Notes: a model not told the origin generated them from the letters alone. Positions 1-12,805 are shown, counted from the first letter of the stretch. The stretch: 64,000 nucleotides of DNA from Glycine soja (GCF_004193775.1 NC_041021.1:8252651-8316650), one strand, 5' to 3'. A program made the numbers and translations.

Positions 1-345
1 ATCTATCGTACATAGTAAAGATGAAAGATAGGGAGCTCCTGAGATGTAAATCATAGGATTCATGTGGGCTCTCAAGCTCAGAAAAATTTATGGACCAGCC
101 AAGATCAGCAATGGGTAATAAAGTAGCAAAAAAAGAATAATACAAGAAAATATAAGATTATGAACTAATGCATGAGGGAAAGTAGGAGTAGCACCTATCA
201 GGGAAAAGATGATCGAATCTTGCCTATGATAGACTTCACTTTGTAGCCTTCTTGCAGCTCAAAGCAATTGGTTTCTTCAAAGGGGAAATGTTTTCTTTAT
301 CATCAGATATGCTTAGTGATTGGCCATCATTTTGAGTTAATTTTC
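1..345. other. AT-rich DNA, no gene recognised
   Basis: No coding stretch, RNA gene or repeat was recognised here. Because the right end of a CACTA element lies at 2739, this DNA may be inside that element, whose left end is not in the window. Confidence 0.5.
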
Positions 346-632
346 TGTTAGGACATACAGAAGAGGAGGTCAAATAGTTTAGGAAATTTAGAACAGTTAG
401 TTAGGCACAAGTAGAGCAGTTAGTTACAAGTTATTAGTTACATAAATAGGGGAAAAAAGGATGAAACTATTCATTCAAAGAATTATATATAGTTAGTATG
501 AAATGGGAAACCTTTTGTGAAGAAGACACCATTGAATAATTTTTTATCCCATTCTTAGTCATTCAATAAAATTGTTCCTTTTGTTTGTTTCTCTCAATTT
601 CTCATCTCTCTTTCCTGGGTTTGTAACAATCG
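346..632 (+). mobile_element. Probable solo LTR, about 290 bp
   Basis: The segment starts TGTTAGGACA, has a TATA-like CATAAATAGGGG near its middle and a polyadenylation-like TTCAATAAAATTG, and ends in GGGTTTGTAACAATCG, the layout of a plant LTR. The pentamer TTTTC lies directly before it (341-345) and after it (633-637), a possible target-site duplication. The 3' end would then be CG rather than CA, so either the last base has mutated or the true end is the CA at 627-628 without a matching duplication. No internal retroelement sequence follows, so this would be a solo LTR. Confidence 0.45.
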
Positions 633-919
633 TTTTCTCTTTTATGGATGTTATTCATGACTTCTTTTCTCTGTTTCTATGCATGTGCATCACTTCAATA
701 GGCTATTATGTATTTTTGTTGTCTTCTAGTGGAAAGTCTTCACTTAAATGTAACTATTACTAGTTGATTTTAATAATAATGGTAATAATAATAATTTTAT
801 TATTGTCAGTATCATCAAACTTGCTCTAAAAAATTCCCTCTGGTAGAAGAGTGTGTGATACCCATCCAGACCCAACTCACAGCTTCAGAATCCCCTTGCT
901 TGAAATATAGCCTCTTTGA

Positions 920-1872
<953 letters not shown>

Positions 1873-2236
1873 GTATTACGGAAAGCCTCATAAGGTTCTG
1901 TGATTGGCTCCAAGACAATAATGACAAATTTTCTAGTTTGTTTTGCCCAACACGAGATGTTCTTTATTATGAACTATGTAGTTCATGCTTGTATAGGGTT
2001 GGTGTTTCAAACATCAAACATAGAATATTTTTTTTTCATATACTTGACATTTGTCTCATTAATTTATGATGTAAATTGTGGTAATATGTAATAAATTGAT
2101 TTTATAATTGTTTAAAATGATTTTTAGGTTTCCATCAATGTGCAGTTGTCATTTGTTGATCAAAATTCGCAGGGAAAAAAATCGAACCAAAAAAATTTCC
2201 AAATAAATAGCAAAAATCAGCAAAAAAAAAAAAACA

Positions 2237-2739
2237 ATCTACGACGATTATTATTTACCCGTCTTAGAGGGGTAGCTCAATTAAGTCGATTAGGACTTTG
2301 ACCATCGTAGAAAGGGAGATATACTATGCTCAATCTAAGACAGTAATTTAAATAACCATCTTAGATGCACAAATTTTAACTGGACAATCTAAGACGGTTA
2401 TATGATAACCGTTTTAGATTCCCAGCATGTATGTCTAATAATTAAGACGGTTTTGGTGATAACCGATGTAGTTTGGCTCTAACTCTAAGACAGTTCCTTC
2501 TATACCCGTCTTAGAAAGGGGAGTGTACTAAGACGGGTTGTGCCCGAAGATTGCCTTCGAAAATGACAAATTCTAAGACGGTTACGTCATAACCGTCTTA
2601 GAATTAGGGACTTTTAAGACAGTTCAATAACCGTCGTGGTTGAGCATAGACCATTTTACGACGTGCTCATCAAAGACGGTCAAAAACCAACTTAGAAGGT
2701 AGAAAAAGACCGACTTAAAAGTTGCTTATTCTAGTAGTG
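2237..2739. mobile_element. CACTA element 1, right terminus with subterminal repeats
   Basis: A dense array of TAAGACGG / CCGTCTTA motifs in both orientations runs from about 2237 and ends in CTAGTAGTG at 2739, the inverse of a CACTA terminus (CACTACTAG). The three bases after it are GAG. Such arrays are the binding sites of the CACTA accessory transposase (TNPA-like). No matching left end is visible, so the element starts outside the window and would include the casein kinase fragment. Confidence 0.75.
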
Positions 2740-3654
2740 GAGATATTACTTATGATAAAATTTAGATGTGATTTTTTTAAAATATCTTTAGTGTTCTTTT
2801 ATTGAATTTTTGTTTTTTTGAAAGGCTAAGAAACGTATTATAAATAGGAGTTGCAGCACTAGGTGTGCATGTAACTCGAAACATTAAGTCTGATACATGA
2901 TAAGGCTTCTAAAACAGCCCATCCCACATAAAACCAAGTTCTTTTTTTTTTTATTGAAATTGAAGTTTTATTTTGATAGTTTATATTAACTTTTAATGCA
3001 AATTTTTATTATAATTATTATTAAAATAAAATTCTAAGTTTGATCGGACAATAACCCTAAAAGAACATAAGAAAATTGTAAGTAACTTTTTTTTCTCTTC
3101 TAATATAAACTGACGAAGTATATATTTTAGGGAATAAAATATGATAATAAGTCACTAAATAAAAAATTGAAAATTGAGATTGTAATTAATTTTAGATTTT
3201 GTTATATATTTTTATTGTTATATTATATTGCCTTCTAGTATTGATTTCATCTCAATTCTGAAATGCATTTCCTTAGGAAGACTATTCTATTTTTTTCATT
3301 TCATTACTACATCATTTTTATTTTTTATCTTTTTTAAATTTTTAATCACAGTATTTATAATCATAAAAAAATCACATCAGTTATAAAAGATAATATATCA
3401 TTTTCTCTTTCCTTTTTTATTATTTTCTTTTTCCTTTGTTTCATCCTCCTACTCCCCAAAATAGAGTGGCTTACATATCACTGTTTACTTATTACAATGA
3501 CAAAAAATGGACTTTATATATGAACATGAATCTTATTTTTTATCTTAACCCTCAAATAATTATTTCTATCAATAATTAAACTCGAATAATACTCAAATAA
3601 TTCAATATTAATTTCAACATATTAACTACTGCTTATGTACATGAGTCTCATTCA
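2740..3654. other. AT-rich intergenic DNA
   Basis: Homopolymer-rich, AT-rich sequence with no long reading frame and no repeat I can name. Confidence 0.5.
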
Positions 3655-4425
3655 CTCATCTCCGACCTTTTGATCAAAAGAGGACAATTTTTTAAAAAAA
3701 AAATTATCAAATGGGGATAGTTTTTTAATTAATTCTCAAATGGAGGGAAGTTATATTGTTATCCACCACTTTAAAACCAAAAGTCATATAACTTTTTGTG
3801 ACCTCTACTTTTAAACTTTTTAATGAAATCATAAATATCCACACGACTTATAAGTCATGAAACCCCATAAAAAATACTTGCGCATGCGCTAACCAAAGTC
3901 ATGAGAATCCATCAACTTCAAAGTCATAACAAGTATTTTTATTAATAAATTATTTTCTATGATTAATATAAAATAATTTTATTAAATCAAATTAATTAAT
4001 AATACTATAAACCTCATAAGAAATTATTATTTTACTTAACATAAATGTTTAAATCTTAAACAATTTCAGAAACTAAAACTTTACGTTAAAACTATGAAAA
4101 ATCAGCATAATATTTTTTTAAAAATAATGAAGTCATAATATACGTCTAAGAATTTGAAGTTCTGTAAGAACTTACCACTTCTATGTTAGAACAATAAAAA
4201 AATAATAAAAATAATAAAATCGTATAGAAATTTATGAGTTTTAAGATAATAAAATTAAAATAAAAAAGTAGAAGCCCATAAGTTTATGTAACTTTTGACT
4301 TTAAATCAATTAAGAACATCCATACAAAACCCCATTTAAAAATTAGTTCAAAAATTATCCTCATTCAATATATTTCAAAAACAATTACCCTTTTGGTCAA
4401 AAGACCCCACCTCCTTACTTGTTAC
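3655..4425. mobile_element. Fold-back (inverted-repeat) element, about 0.75 kb
   Basis: The left edge around 3665-3700 contains GACCTTTTGATCAAAAG and the right edge around 4375-4415 contains CTTTTGGTCAAAAGACC, its near inverse complement. Pairing extends inward: AAAAGTCATATAAC on the left corresponds to GTAACTTTTGACTTT on the right. There is no coding capacity. This is the shape of a non-autonomous DNA transposon such as a MITE or MULE derivative; no clear target duplication was found. Confidence 0.45.
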
Positions 4426-4689
4426 AAGCTCAAACACTCACTTCATCAAGGAAAACATTCTTTTCTTTACTATAATAATATTACTTTGCCGAAAACCAAA
4501 GAACATTAAAGGGTCTTTTATAAATATTATCACTATACGCTGCTCAATCAAGATAACTAAAGAGAAGTGATAATTGATATTCAGGAGTAAAATATGCACT
4601 AAATCATTAGAAATTTGGTTTCATATGAGTTTTACAGAGTGGAGGTCTTAACATGATAGTTTATATTGTTTTAATTTGAAATTTTGCAG

Positions 4690-5870
4690 ATATCAAGTAA
4701 GGAAAGTTAGGAGGTGAAGTCTGAAGGCACGCGCTCAGCGCATATATCTCGCTTAGCGAGTGTAGCTGCTCAACGGAAGGCATCCACCCAGCACGAAGAA
4801 GAAACCCTAGAATCTGCAGTCAACATTTTCTCGTGCCCAACGCGCAGCCAGCTCACTTAGCGCCCAACCACTTACTCGCGCTTAGCGCAACTTGCGCGCT
4901 TAGTGCTTATTCACGGATTGTGAAACCCAAGAGACTTTAAAGCAAACAAAAAGAGTGGAAGATGGATCATTTTTTTAGGAGTATGAAGCAATAACCCTAG
5001 AGCCTAGGCTGAAGGAAGGAATTTTACTAGCCCACCTCTTCCTCATTTGTGACATCATATCATCCTTCCCTTGTTTTTTATTTCATTTGTAGATGAGCTC
5101 TTCATGTTAATGGAGGGCTAAACACTCTATTGTTAGGGAGTTTCTACTGAACCCTCTTGATGTAAAAACTCTTACTATTTATTTAATATTATTACTATTG
5201 TCTTTGCTTCTTCCTGTGTTTATTTCCATGTATTTGGTTTGATCATCCATTTATATGCTATGTTAGGGTTTAAGTATTGGAAAATAGGGTTAATCCTTAG
5301 AACTTGGTAGAGTAGCTAAAATTCTTCATTTCTAGGGATAGTGTGAAGTAATTTAAATGAAGAATTTAGTTATAGCTTGCATCTCATTCGTCATGATGTT
5401 CACTTAGTTTGATTTCTTTGAGGAATCGAGAATGAAACTAGGAGGATTAGACTCTTTCATGTGAGGAATTGCAGTTAGAGTAAATTTATAGGTGTAAGTG
5501 ACATTTAGAATAATATTAAATAGAGAAAAATTATTACAATTACGTCAAGAGAGGTTCCGGTAAGGTGCTCCCCGACATAATCAACCCTATATTTACCTTC
5601 GTTCACTAAGCTCGGTGTTTACTTCTAATACTCAGTTTTAACATAGAATTAAATTATTGTTTACTTCGCAACTCAAATGATTTACTAAACTTCGTAAAAA
5701 TCAAATTATTAATTGCATATAAATTGAATACGCACTATTTGCGTACAAGAAAATCTATGTGGACACGATACTTGGTCTTACCATTTTAAATTACTACTTG
5801 AACGAATTGGTGCCCTTTTACATAAATGGTTTGTCTAATTTCACTATTTTTTTAATATTTGTTTTCAGAG
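4690..5870. repeat. Degenerate repeat with GC-rich GCGCTTAGCGC block
   Basis: A GC-rich block at about 4726-4915 has many variants of CGCGCTTAGCGCA and CTCGCTTAGCGAG, unlike the AT-rich surroundings. It is followed by about 900 bp of unique-looking sequence ending near TTGGTGCCCTTTT (about 5810). I recognise the GCTTAGCGC block as typical of dispersed legume LTR-retrotransposon DNA, but no paired LTR or coding domain is present, so the class is not certain. Confidence 0.35.
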
Positions 5871-5944
5871 AATCTTAGGGGGAAAATGATATTAATTTCT
5901 ATTTTACTCGAATTAGTTATTCTTTTATAAATCACTTACTATGA

Positions 5945-6365
5945 CACTACTGCAAAAAAATGATTCTACATTGGTTATATAACACTTTTAAAGACGATTT
6001 TGAACCGTCTTTGTAGCCAACGATGTTGAAAGTCAAAACTTTCTACGATGGTTCTTAAAAAACCATCTTAGAAGAGTTGTACATTCTAAGATGGTTTTTA
6101 GGAAAATAACCATCTTAAAATGACATTCTAAGACGGTTCTTAGAACATTCTTAGAATATATTTTTTTTTTAAATTTAAAAAATTTATGATTCTAAGACGG
6201 TTTTCCAAAAAATCGTCTTAAAATGCCTATAATCTAAGACGGTTTTTTCAGAAAGCTGTCCTATAATTTTTTTAAAACAAAAAAATTAAAATAATTTTAG
6301 GATTCTAAGACAATTTTCCAAAGAACCGTCTTCGAATGTCTTTTTTAAAAAAAATTAAAAAGTCT
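5945..6365. repeat. Subterminal repeats of CACTA element 2
   Basis: At least ten variants of TAAGACGGTT and its complement AACCGTCTTAG occur here, alternating in direction. The motif is the same as in CACTA element 1, so the two belong to one subfamily. In CACTA elements these sites bind the TNPA-type protein and are needed for excision. Confidence 0.7.
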
Positions 6366-8214
6366 ACGACAACATACATCATCAATCCACACACATAGAC
6401 ACCAACAACCTTGGTTATCAAAAAACATGTCATTCTCAACTTAAAGCAAGCATCATCAATCCAAAGACCAAACACAAACAAACACTCATTGGAAGGGATC
6501 AAATTCCAATGAAGAGAGAAATTGCATGAGGGTGAGTACTGAGTCTGAGTACCTCAACCATAACATTTGCTCTATTTATTAAAATTAATTAAGTTTTAGC
6601 TTCTCACCAATAGGAATATAATCATATTATTAATGTACCAAATGTATTGTACAAAGGATAGAAAGATATCAAGTGCTACTAGAAAAGGATTCTCTCAGGT
6701 TCTTTCCTAATATTTGGCTTTCTGACACCAAAAACAATAATACACATGTTTGAGGTATAAAAGAAGTGACAAAACTTCCCTGTAGAGGGATAATGAGAAC
6801 TGGCATTAATGATCCAATAAGTGAAGCGACACCTAGTTGCTAGTATAGGAGAACAATAGCTACAATGATACGAAATGATGTTGACCATAGTGCATGAAGT
6901 TGTTGACATATTTGCTACACATTACAAAGGAACATTAACAATAAGATTTATACCATGGGAGCATTTTACAATCTAATTAATAAAAATAAAGTTTCAGTTA
7001 ATAAGTAGACAATGTCTGATCTATCATGTAGATTCTAGACAATTGTATTTTTTTCTGCACAACTGTAAATTTTCAAAATTTTAATGTAGTGTTTATTTAT
7101 TTATTTGGTCCATTTTTATGTTCTTGTTTTCCAGCAGTGTTGAATCTTTTACATAAAAAGAAATGAGAAGAGACATTGTTGTGTTCATTGTTAAGATCCC
7201 AAGATCCCATTTATTTAAGATTAAATGGGGGGTGGGGGGGAATTGAAAAAGCGGTTAATCTTCATTTGTACCCCATCTGCCAAAGAGTATAACATTCAAA
7301 TTTTTGGGGAGCAACAGTTAAGCACGAGAATTTGCTTGCATCTTGCCCTTTGAGAATTTTTTTTATTAAAAAGTGTAATAATATAATCTCCCATATTTTG
7401 AATGCAATACTTCAATAGAAACTATCTATTTATTAATTCTTTTACCAATGTTATTATAACACTAATTAGCAAGAACCAAAATTTGCTTTGAATTCAATTT
7501 CTGCCAGTGGTCCACAATTGATACGTAATTGCTAATTGTTATATGTGGATTAATAATTACATGAATATATCAACTTTTCCCTATTTAGATTGAGGCTTTA
7601 CTCGGTTTCTACTTTCTAGTTGAGAATGGAGCCTTTTGTTTCAGGATTTATGTTCAGGACTACATAGACTTTGAAGTAAAATAAAATGTGAGCTTGAGAT
7701 TATTGATCTCACTTGCTAGTTCATTACCAAAAACTTGTGGAATCTCATCTCATGTTTTCTAAAAGGGAGATACTTAGGATAGAATGTCAATCAGCGTTAA
7801 AACTAAAGAACTTAGTCCCTATCGGATTAATTTAAGCACACATCTCAATCACATTCAATATTTCAAAATCACTTTTATCAAATTCTAAATCAAATGGACA
7901 TTCACTAGAGCTACAACTGCAAGCTCAAATAGGTCAAGTAAAACATCTCATTTAAATTATGTGTTGAAACATAAATTCTATTTTTTAGTAGAAACCATAA
8001 GTGTCCTTTAAGAAAGGTAATTTTGTTCAAACCAGATATGATTATTATGTATCACATATATTTAATATAATTGCAAATTCAAACTTGTGGCAATGTCTAG
8101 AATTTTTTTTGGTAGAAGTTTTTACATTCACCAATTATATCTTAAATTAAAAGCCATGAGAACAGAGAAAAAAAAATGAACAACATAGAAAGGTTGATGC
8201 ATACCTGTCAATAT
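6366..8214. other. Interior of CACTA element 2, nothing recognised
   Basis: AT-rich sequence with only short, codon-poor reading frames. No domain, RNA gene or repeat was recognised. Confidence 0.4.
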
Positions 8215-8720
8215 ACTCCTTCAACAACTGTTTTGCTTGAACCAACTTTGAAAGTAGGATACGATACACATCCAAGTCCCGATCGACACTTCTTTTGTTG
8301 ATGTTCAAAGCTACACAAAGTTGTTATGTTAACACCAAAGATTCATTTGGATTTATGAAATATAAATTTTTACAATCATGATATGAGAGCAATCCTTGGA
8401 TGACAACTTATCAGGCAAAATCTATTAAGCACTTCAAAATATGAGTAGATGAGAAATGAGAACTTGACTTGGTAGCTTCAACTTCAAATTGCAAAACAAA
8501 ATACAGTAATGAAATGAGTATTTGAATAAATTCAAGTCATAATAATAATAAGTCTTAAATGAATTGGTTATCCTTGTCCAAAATTGTTGGTTCCGTGGCA
8601 TAACAATAATTACACAATGTTCTAACCTGTATTGTTTTGAATCTTCCTTCAATGCCTTAATGTAGGCCTGGAAGATGCCATCTCGGCCTTCAATGCCTTA
8701 ACTTTGTCTAAGAAACAGTG
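8215..8720 (-). pseudogene. Two exon-like blocks of an unidentified gene
   Basis: On the minus strand, an open block ends at 8637 with a good donor (CAATACAG followed by GTTAGA) and reads DGIFQAYIKALKEDSKQYR. A second block, 8310-8215, follows an acceptor (TTTGTGTAG) and ends at a donor (GACAG followed by GTATGC). One frame of it is fully open and reads RDLDVYRILLSKLVQAKQLL. Well-placed splice sites and open frames suggest real exons of a captured gene, but I do not recognise the protein and the two blocks need not come from the same gene. Confidence 0.35.
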
Positions 8721-9422
8721 GGAGGAACATCTGCACATCATGCAAGCACATAATTTTTTTTTATTTCTATTCATTCTTCCCTTTTTGGCAGAATATGTTT
8801 GAGCCATGAAATAACCTAGCATGGAACTGTTCACACCATGTCATACAAAGGGTAACCAAAACATGTTTTCCTGAGTTAAATTTGGCACACTCTGATTTTA
8901 ATTTTGTGTTGTAAAATTGACAAAATTGGCACGTTGGAGTTACCACCAGAGACTCACCCAGGAAATTATTATATAGGCCTAAATCGCATGCAATTTTTAC
9001 CGGTTGCAACTATTTAACTAGTCCCTGCGTGCTAGGGAATCTGACACACCATTCAATGAATAAAAAACCTATATAATGCACTATGATTATTCATGTCAAT
9101 TTAATCAGCTTAACACCTAACTATGCATTGGTACATTTGAACAGGGATGCTTACTAATAGAAAGAAACCAATAAAATGTAGTTTGCATAACCTTTCCCTT
9201 TCCAAACAAGATTATATGTTCTTTATGATTTTGAGAGAGGAGGTGAGAACAATTATCGAAAGATAGTAAAGTGAGAACAAATCCAAGGGTTACCTGATTG
9301 TACAAGACTCCATAGTCGTTATTAGATCTGCTATAAAGCTACGACACTACAATGATCTGGCATATAGTATACCAATAGCACATAATAAAAATCCAATTAA
9401 AACTAGCACTAAAGGAACTCAC

Positions 9423-9573
9423 ATAAAACTTCATGAGCAGAAATTCTTTTCTTAGGGTCTATCCAACATCTTTTTTACCACTTCTTTAGAATTTTCTGAG
9501 ATACTTGGCCACGGTTTAGAAACGAAATCAAGATCTCCATTTAAAATCTGTTTGAAAATTCCTACTTCGGTTT
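9423..9573 (-). pseudogene. Calcium-dependent protein kinase (CDPK) exon fragment
   Basis: This 151-nt block encodes the end of a CDPK catalytic domain, a calcium-sensing plant Ser/Thr kinase. It begins after an acceptor (CCTTTAG) with [11 protein letters not shown], continues [18 protein letters not shown], and ends at a GTGAGT donor. The family normally continues DxNPKxRxxAHEVL; here one base is missing after DR, so [11 protein letters not shown] is in another frame. No other kinase exon or EF-hand was found. It lies head-to-head with the EXO70 fragment about 80 bp away, inside CACTA element 2, and is best read as a captured exon. Confidence 0.85.
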
Positions 9574-9654
9574 CTAAAGGTAATAGGAAAAGTGAATGCA
9601 ACTCAAGCACAAAGAATATAACTATATGAGTAACTAATATACAGAGGAAAAAAG

Positions 9655-10205
9655 GTTTAAGGATAGCATGTGAATACAAAGAAACTTTAGAAGAGGTGTT
9701 CAAAGAACACTCCAAAATGGAGCATGCAGATTCAACAAGCAGGCCACACTACGAAGATACCAAACCAAACAAGAAGAAGAAGAACAACAACAACAACAAA
9801 TAGAAAGAAAATGTGTCACCTTTTACGGTGCAATTAATGAGGGTAATGGAGCTTCTAGACACAAATCTCGAAGGAAAAGCGAAGCTGTACAAAGAAGTAC
9901 CACTAAGCTGCATGTTTATGATGAACGGAAGGTACATAGTTCAAAAGATAAAAGGCTCTACAAAGATCTACGAAGTGATGGGAGAAACGTGGTGTCGCAA
10001 GTGATCCATGGAGCTGAGAACTTACCACAAGAACTACCAGGTTGAAACATGGAGCAAGATTCTGAGTTCTCTTAGCCCTAAAGGTTTGAACGAGAATGGG
10101 AAAGTGCATAAGTCGATGCTGAAAGAGCGGTTCAAGAGCTTAAACATGGTGTTTGAGAAGATTCACAAGACGCAAAATGCGTGGGTGGTGTACAACGAAC
10201 AACTT
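9655..10205 (+). pseudogene. EXO70 exocyst-subunit gene fragment
   Basis: EXO70 is a subunit of the exocyst, which tethers secretory vesicles to the plasma membrane. The block reads [20 protein letters not shown] at its start, then [48 protein letters not shown] and KIHKTQNAWVV, all characteristic of the C-terminal half of plant EXO70A-type proteins. The frame is kept for about 180 codons but has a TAG at 9801-9803 after a lysine/asparagine-rich run (AAGAAG and AACAAC repeats) and a TGA at 10002-10004. Homology stops near 10205, well before the family's C-terminus. It is a truncated copy, probably captured by CACTA element 2. Confidence 0.9.
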
Positions 10206-10437
10206 CGGGTAGATATGGAATCGAAAGTTTGAGGATCGGGAGAAGGCTCGCTCGGTGAGGGAGTTAGGGTCGGATAGAACGCCGAAGGAGGAGTAGTTGT
10301 TGTTAACGGTGCCTTGGTCGTCCCATTGGGGCTCTTCAGCGAGGGTTCACAAGAGCTTGGGTGGAACGGAGAAAGAGGGTTTGAAAAGCCTAGGGTTCTT
10401 CTTAGGGAGTCCCACACGGAGAAAGAGAAATATAATA
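10206..10437. other. Sequence between EXO70 fragment and LTR element, partly duplicated
   Basis: A moderately GC-rich stretch not recognised as part of EXO70. Bases 10288-10347 recur almost unchanged at 13237-13296, inside the neighbouring LTR element. Confidence 0.5.
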
Positions 10438-11639
10438 TGTAAATAATGCAGGTTTTGATAATGTCAAAAAGAATTTGCTTGATAATGAGTGTCATCATCA
10501 AAAAGGGGGAGAATGTGAATCATGCATGTTTTGATGATGCTGAAAAGATATCACTTGATAATGATTGTCATCATCAAAAAGGGGGAGAGTGTGAATGTAT
10601 CAATACATGATTTTGATGATGCCCAAGAAGAATCAAACAAGGTTGCTTCAAAGGATAAGCATTGCTTCAAAATTAATACAAGGTTGCTTCAACAAACAAA
10701 GTCTTGCTTCTAGATCAACTCAAGATCAAGCCTTGCCTCAAAACAAAGTGTTTCCAAGACATCCAAGGCTTTGGTAATCCATTACCAGGCAGTGTAATCG
10801 ATTATCAAAAGACAATTTTGAAAAATAGCTGTTAAAAAGGATTTCGAATTTGAATTTTGAACCTATAATCGATTACTAGATGTTTGTAATTGATTACCAG
10901 CAACGGAACTCTTGAAATTCAAATTCAAATTCAAAAGTCATGACCCTTCAAAATATAACTGTGTAATCGATTACCAGAAACTTGCAATCGATTACGAGGG
11001 AAAAATTTCAAAAAAGCTTTTTGAAAAGACACATCTCGTCAAACCATTTTGAAAAGGCATGAAGGGCCTATATATATGTGTCTGATTTGAAAAAGCAAAA
11101 GAGAGGTATTCCAAGAGAACTTCATTGTCAAATGCTCTCTCAAAAACTCTTGGGCAAACACTTGCAATCTATTGAGAGTTCATCCAGGAACTTCAAATTG
11201 TATTATCCGCTCTAAAGTAGAGAAATCTTTCTGTTTTTCTCAGAAAGTCAATTGTAATCAAGAGACTGGTTGTCTTTGGAATTGTGAGTTTCCTGAACAC
11301 AAGGGAAAGGGATTCCTTGGGTGTTCAAAAGTTGTAAAAAGGATTTTTACAAAGATAGTGGAAAATCTCAAGTGGGTTCCTTGAGGACTGAATGTAGGCA
11401 CAGGAAGTGGCCGAACCAGTATAAATCAATTTTGCATTTCTCTCTTCCCTTATCTCAATTATTTTACTACATTTTACTTTGTCTTGGGCATTTAAAAGAA
11501 CATTGTTAAATTGATTGCTTCTTCTTCTTCTTCTACATTCTAAGCCTATCATTTAAATGGTGGTTTAAGTTTGTAAGTGGGAAAATTTTGAAACTTCATT
11601 CACCCTCCCTCTTAAGTTATTGAGGCCCCTTGTCCAACA
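10438..11639 (+). repeat. 5' LTR of Sirevirus-like element
   Basis: The LTR starts TGTAAATAATGCAGG and ends CCTTGTCCAACA. Its first 160 bp hold three tandem versions of the LTR start (GCAGGTTTTGATAATG, GCATGTTTTGATGATGC, ACATGATTTTGATGATGC), separated by two copies of AAAAAGGGGGAGA. Paired GTAATCGATTAC-type palindromes lie at 10774/10794, 10865/10886 and 10963/10984. A TATA-like CTATATATATGTGTC follows at about 11068. Confidence 0.8.
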
Positions 11640-11641
11640 AG

Positions 11642-11656
11642 TGGTATCAAAGCAAG
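11642..11656 (+). other. Primer-binding site
   Basis: TGGTATCAAAGCAAG lies two bases after the 5' LTR. It is complementary to the 3' end of plant initiator methionine tRNA with one or two mismatches, as is standard for Copia elements. Confidence 0.8.
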
Positions 11657-11692
11657 ATTCTTGTCTAAAGTTTAAAAACTTCAAGAATAGAT

Positions 11693-12805
11693 ATGGCCTC
11701 ATCTAACTTTCCATTTCCTGAGGGAAATTTTATTAATAGGCCTCTTGTTTTCAATGGCAAGGGTTATCACTATTGGAAAACCTGAATGCAAATCTTTATT
11801 GAAGCCATAGATTTAAATATATTGGAAGCCATTGAATTTGGTCCCTTTATTCCTACAATGGTAGTGGGAAATGCAACTATAGAAAAACTTAGAGAAGAAT
11901 GGGATGATGATGAAAGAAGAAAGGTTTAATACAATTTAAAGGCCAAAAATATAATCACTTCTGCATTAGGCATGGATGAATATTTTAGAGTCTCAAATTG
12001 TAAAAATGCAAAAGAAATGTGGGATACATTACAAGTAACCCATGAAGGCACAACTGATGTCAAGAAATCTAGAATAAACACTCTCACACATGAATATGAA
12101 TTGTTTAGAATGTATCAATATGATATCATACAAGATATGCAGAAGAGATTTACTTATATAGTTAATCATCTTGCATCATTGTAAAAAATATTTCCTAATG
12201 AAGATCTCATTAACAAAGTGTTGAAATGTTTAAGCAGGCAATGGTAACCAAAAGTAACAGCAATTGCAGAATCAAGAGATCTCACTAATATGTCTCTTGC
12301 CACTCTTTTTGGAAAGCTTCAAGAACATGAAATGGAACTTATGAGACTCCATCAACATGAAGACAATGATAAAAAGAGGAAAGGAATAACATTCAAAGCC
12401 TCATCATCTTTTATTCAAGAAGAAAGTGACAAAGAGGACTTGAATGAAATAGAAGAAGACGATGATTTCGGAGTTTTTGTGAAGAGATTCAATAAGTTTC
12501 TGAGAAACAAAAGAAATCAAAGAAAAGCAAACATCAATCCAAAGAAGAAAGGAGAAGATTCCTCCTTACCCCCAAAATGCTATGAATGCGATCAACCTGA
12601 ACACTTGAGATTCAATTGTCCTATCCTTAAAGGAAGGATGAAAAAATCCGACAAAAGAAATTTCAAAGAAAAGAAAGCATACATCACTTGGGAAGACAAT
12701 GACATGGATTCATCTGAAGATTCATCAAGTGATTCAGAAAATAAAATCATAAATCTGGGTCTCATTGCAAAAGACTATGAAAATGAAGAAGAGTTGGCAC
12801 ATTGA
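11693..12805 (+). pseudogene. Copia gag (UBN2 type with zinc knuckle)
   Basis: Gag forms the particle that packages retroelement RNA. Translation from the ATG at 11693 starts MASSNFPFPEGNF and passes through FNGKGYHYWKT and GTTDVKKSRINTLTHEYELF, typical of the UBN2 gag domain. An acidic stretch and the knuckle CYECDQPEHLRFNC (CX2CX4HX4C) follow near 12580. It is interrupted by TGA at 11783-11785, TAA near 11927, TAA at 12181-12183 and TAA near 12243. The last 170 codons are open. Confidence 0.85.

Noticed and set aside
10163..10501. Proline/threonine-rich minus-strand open frame
   Set aside because: It overlaps the EXO70 fragment antisense and crosses the LTR boundary at 10438.
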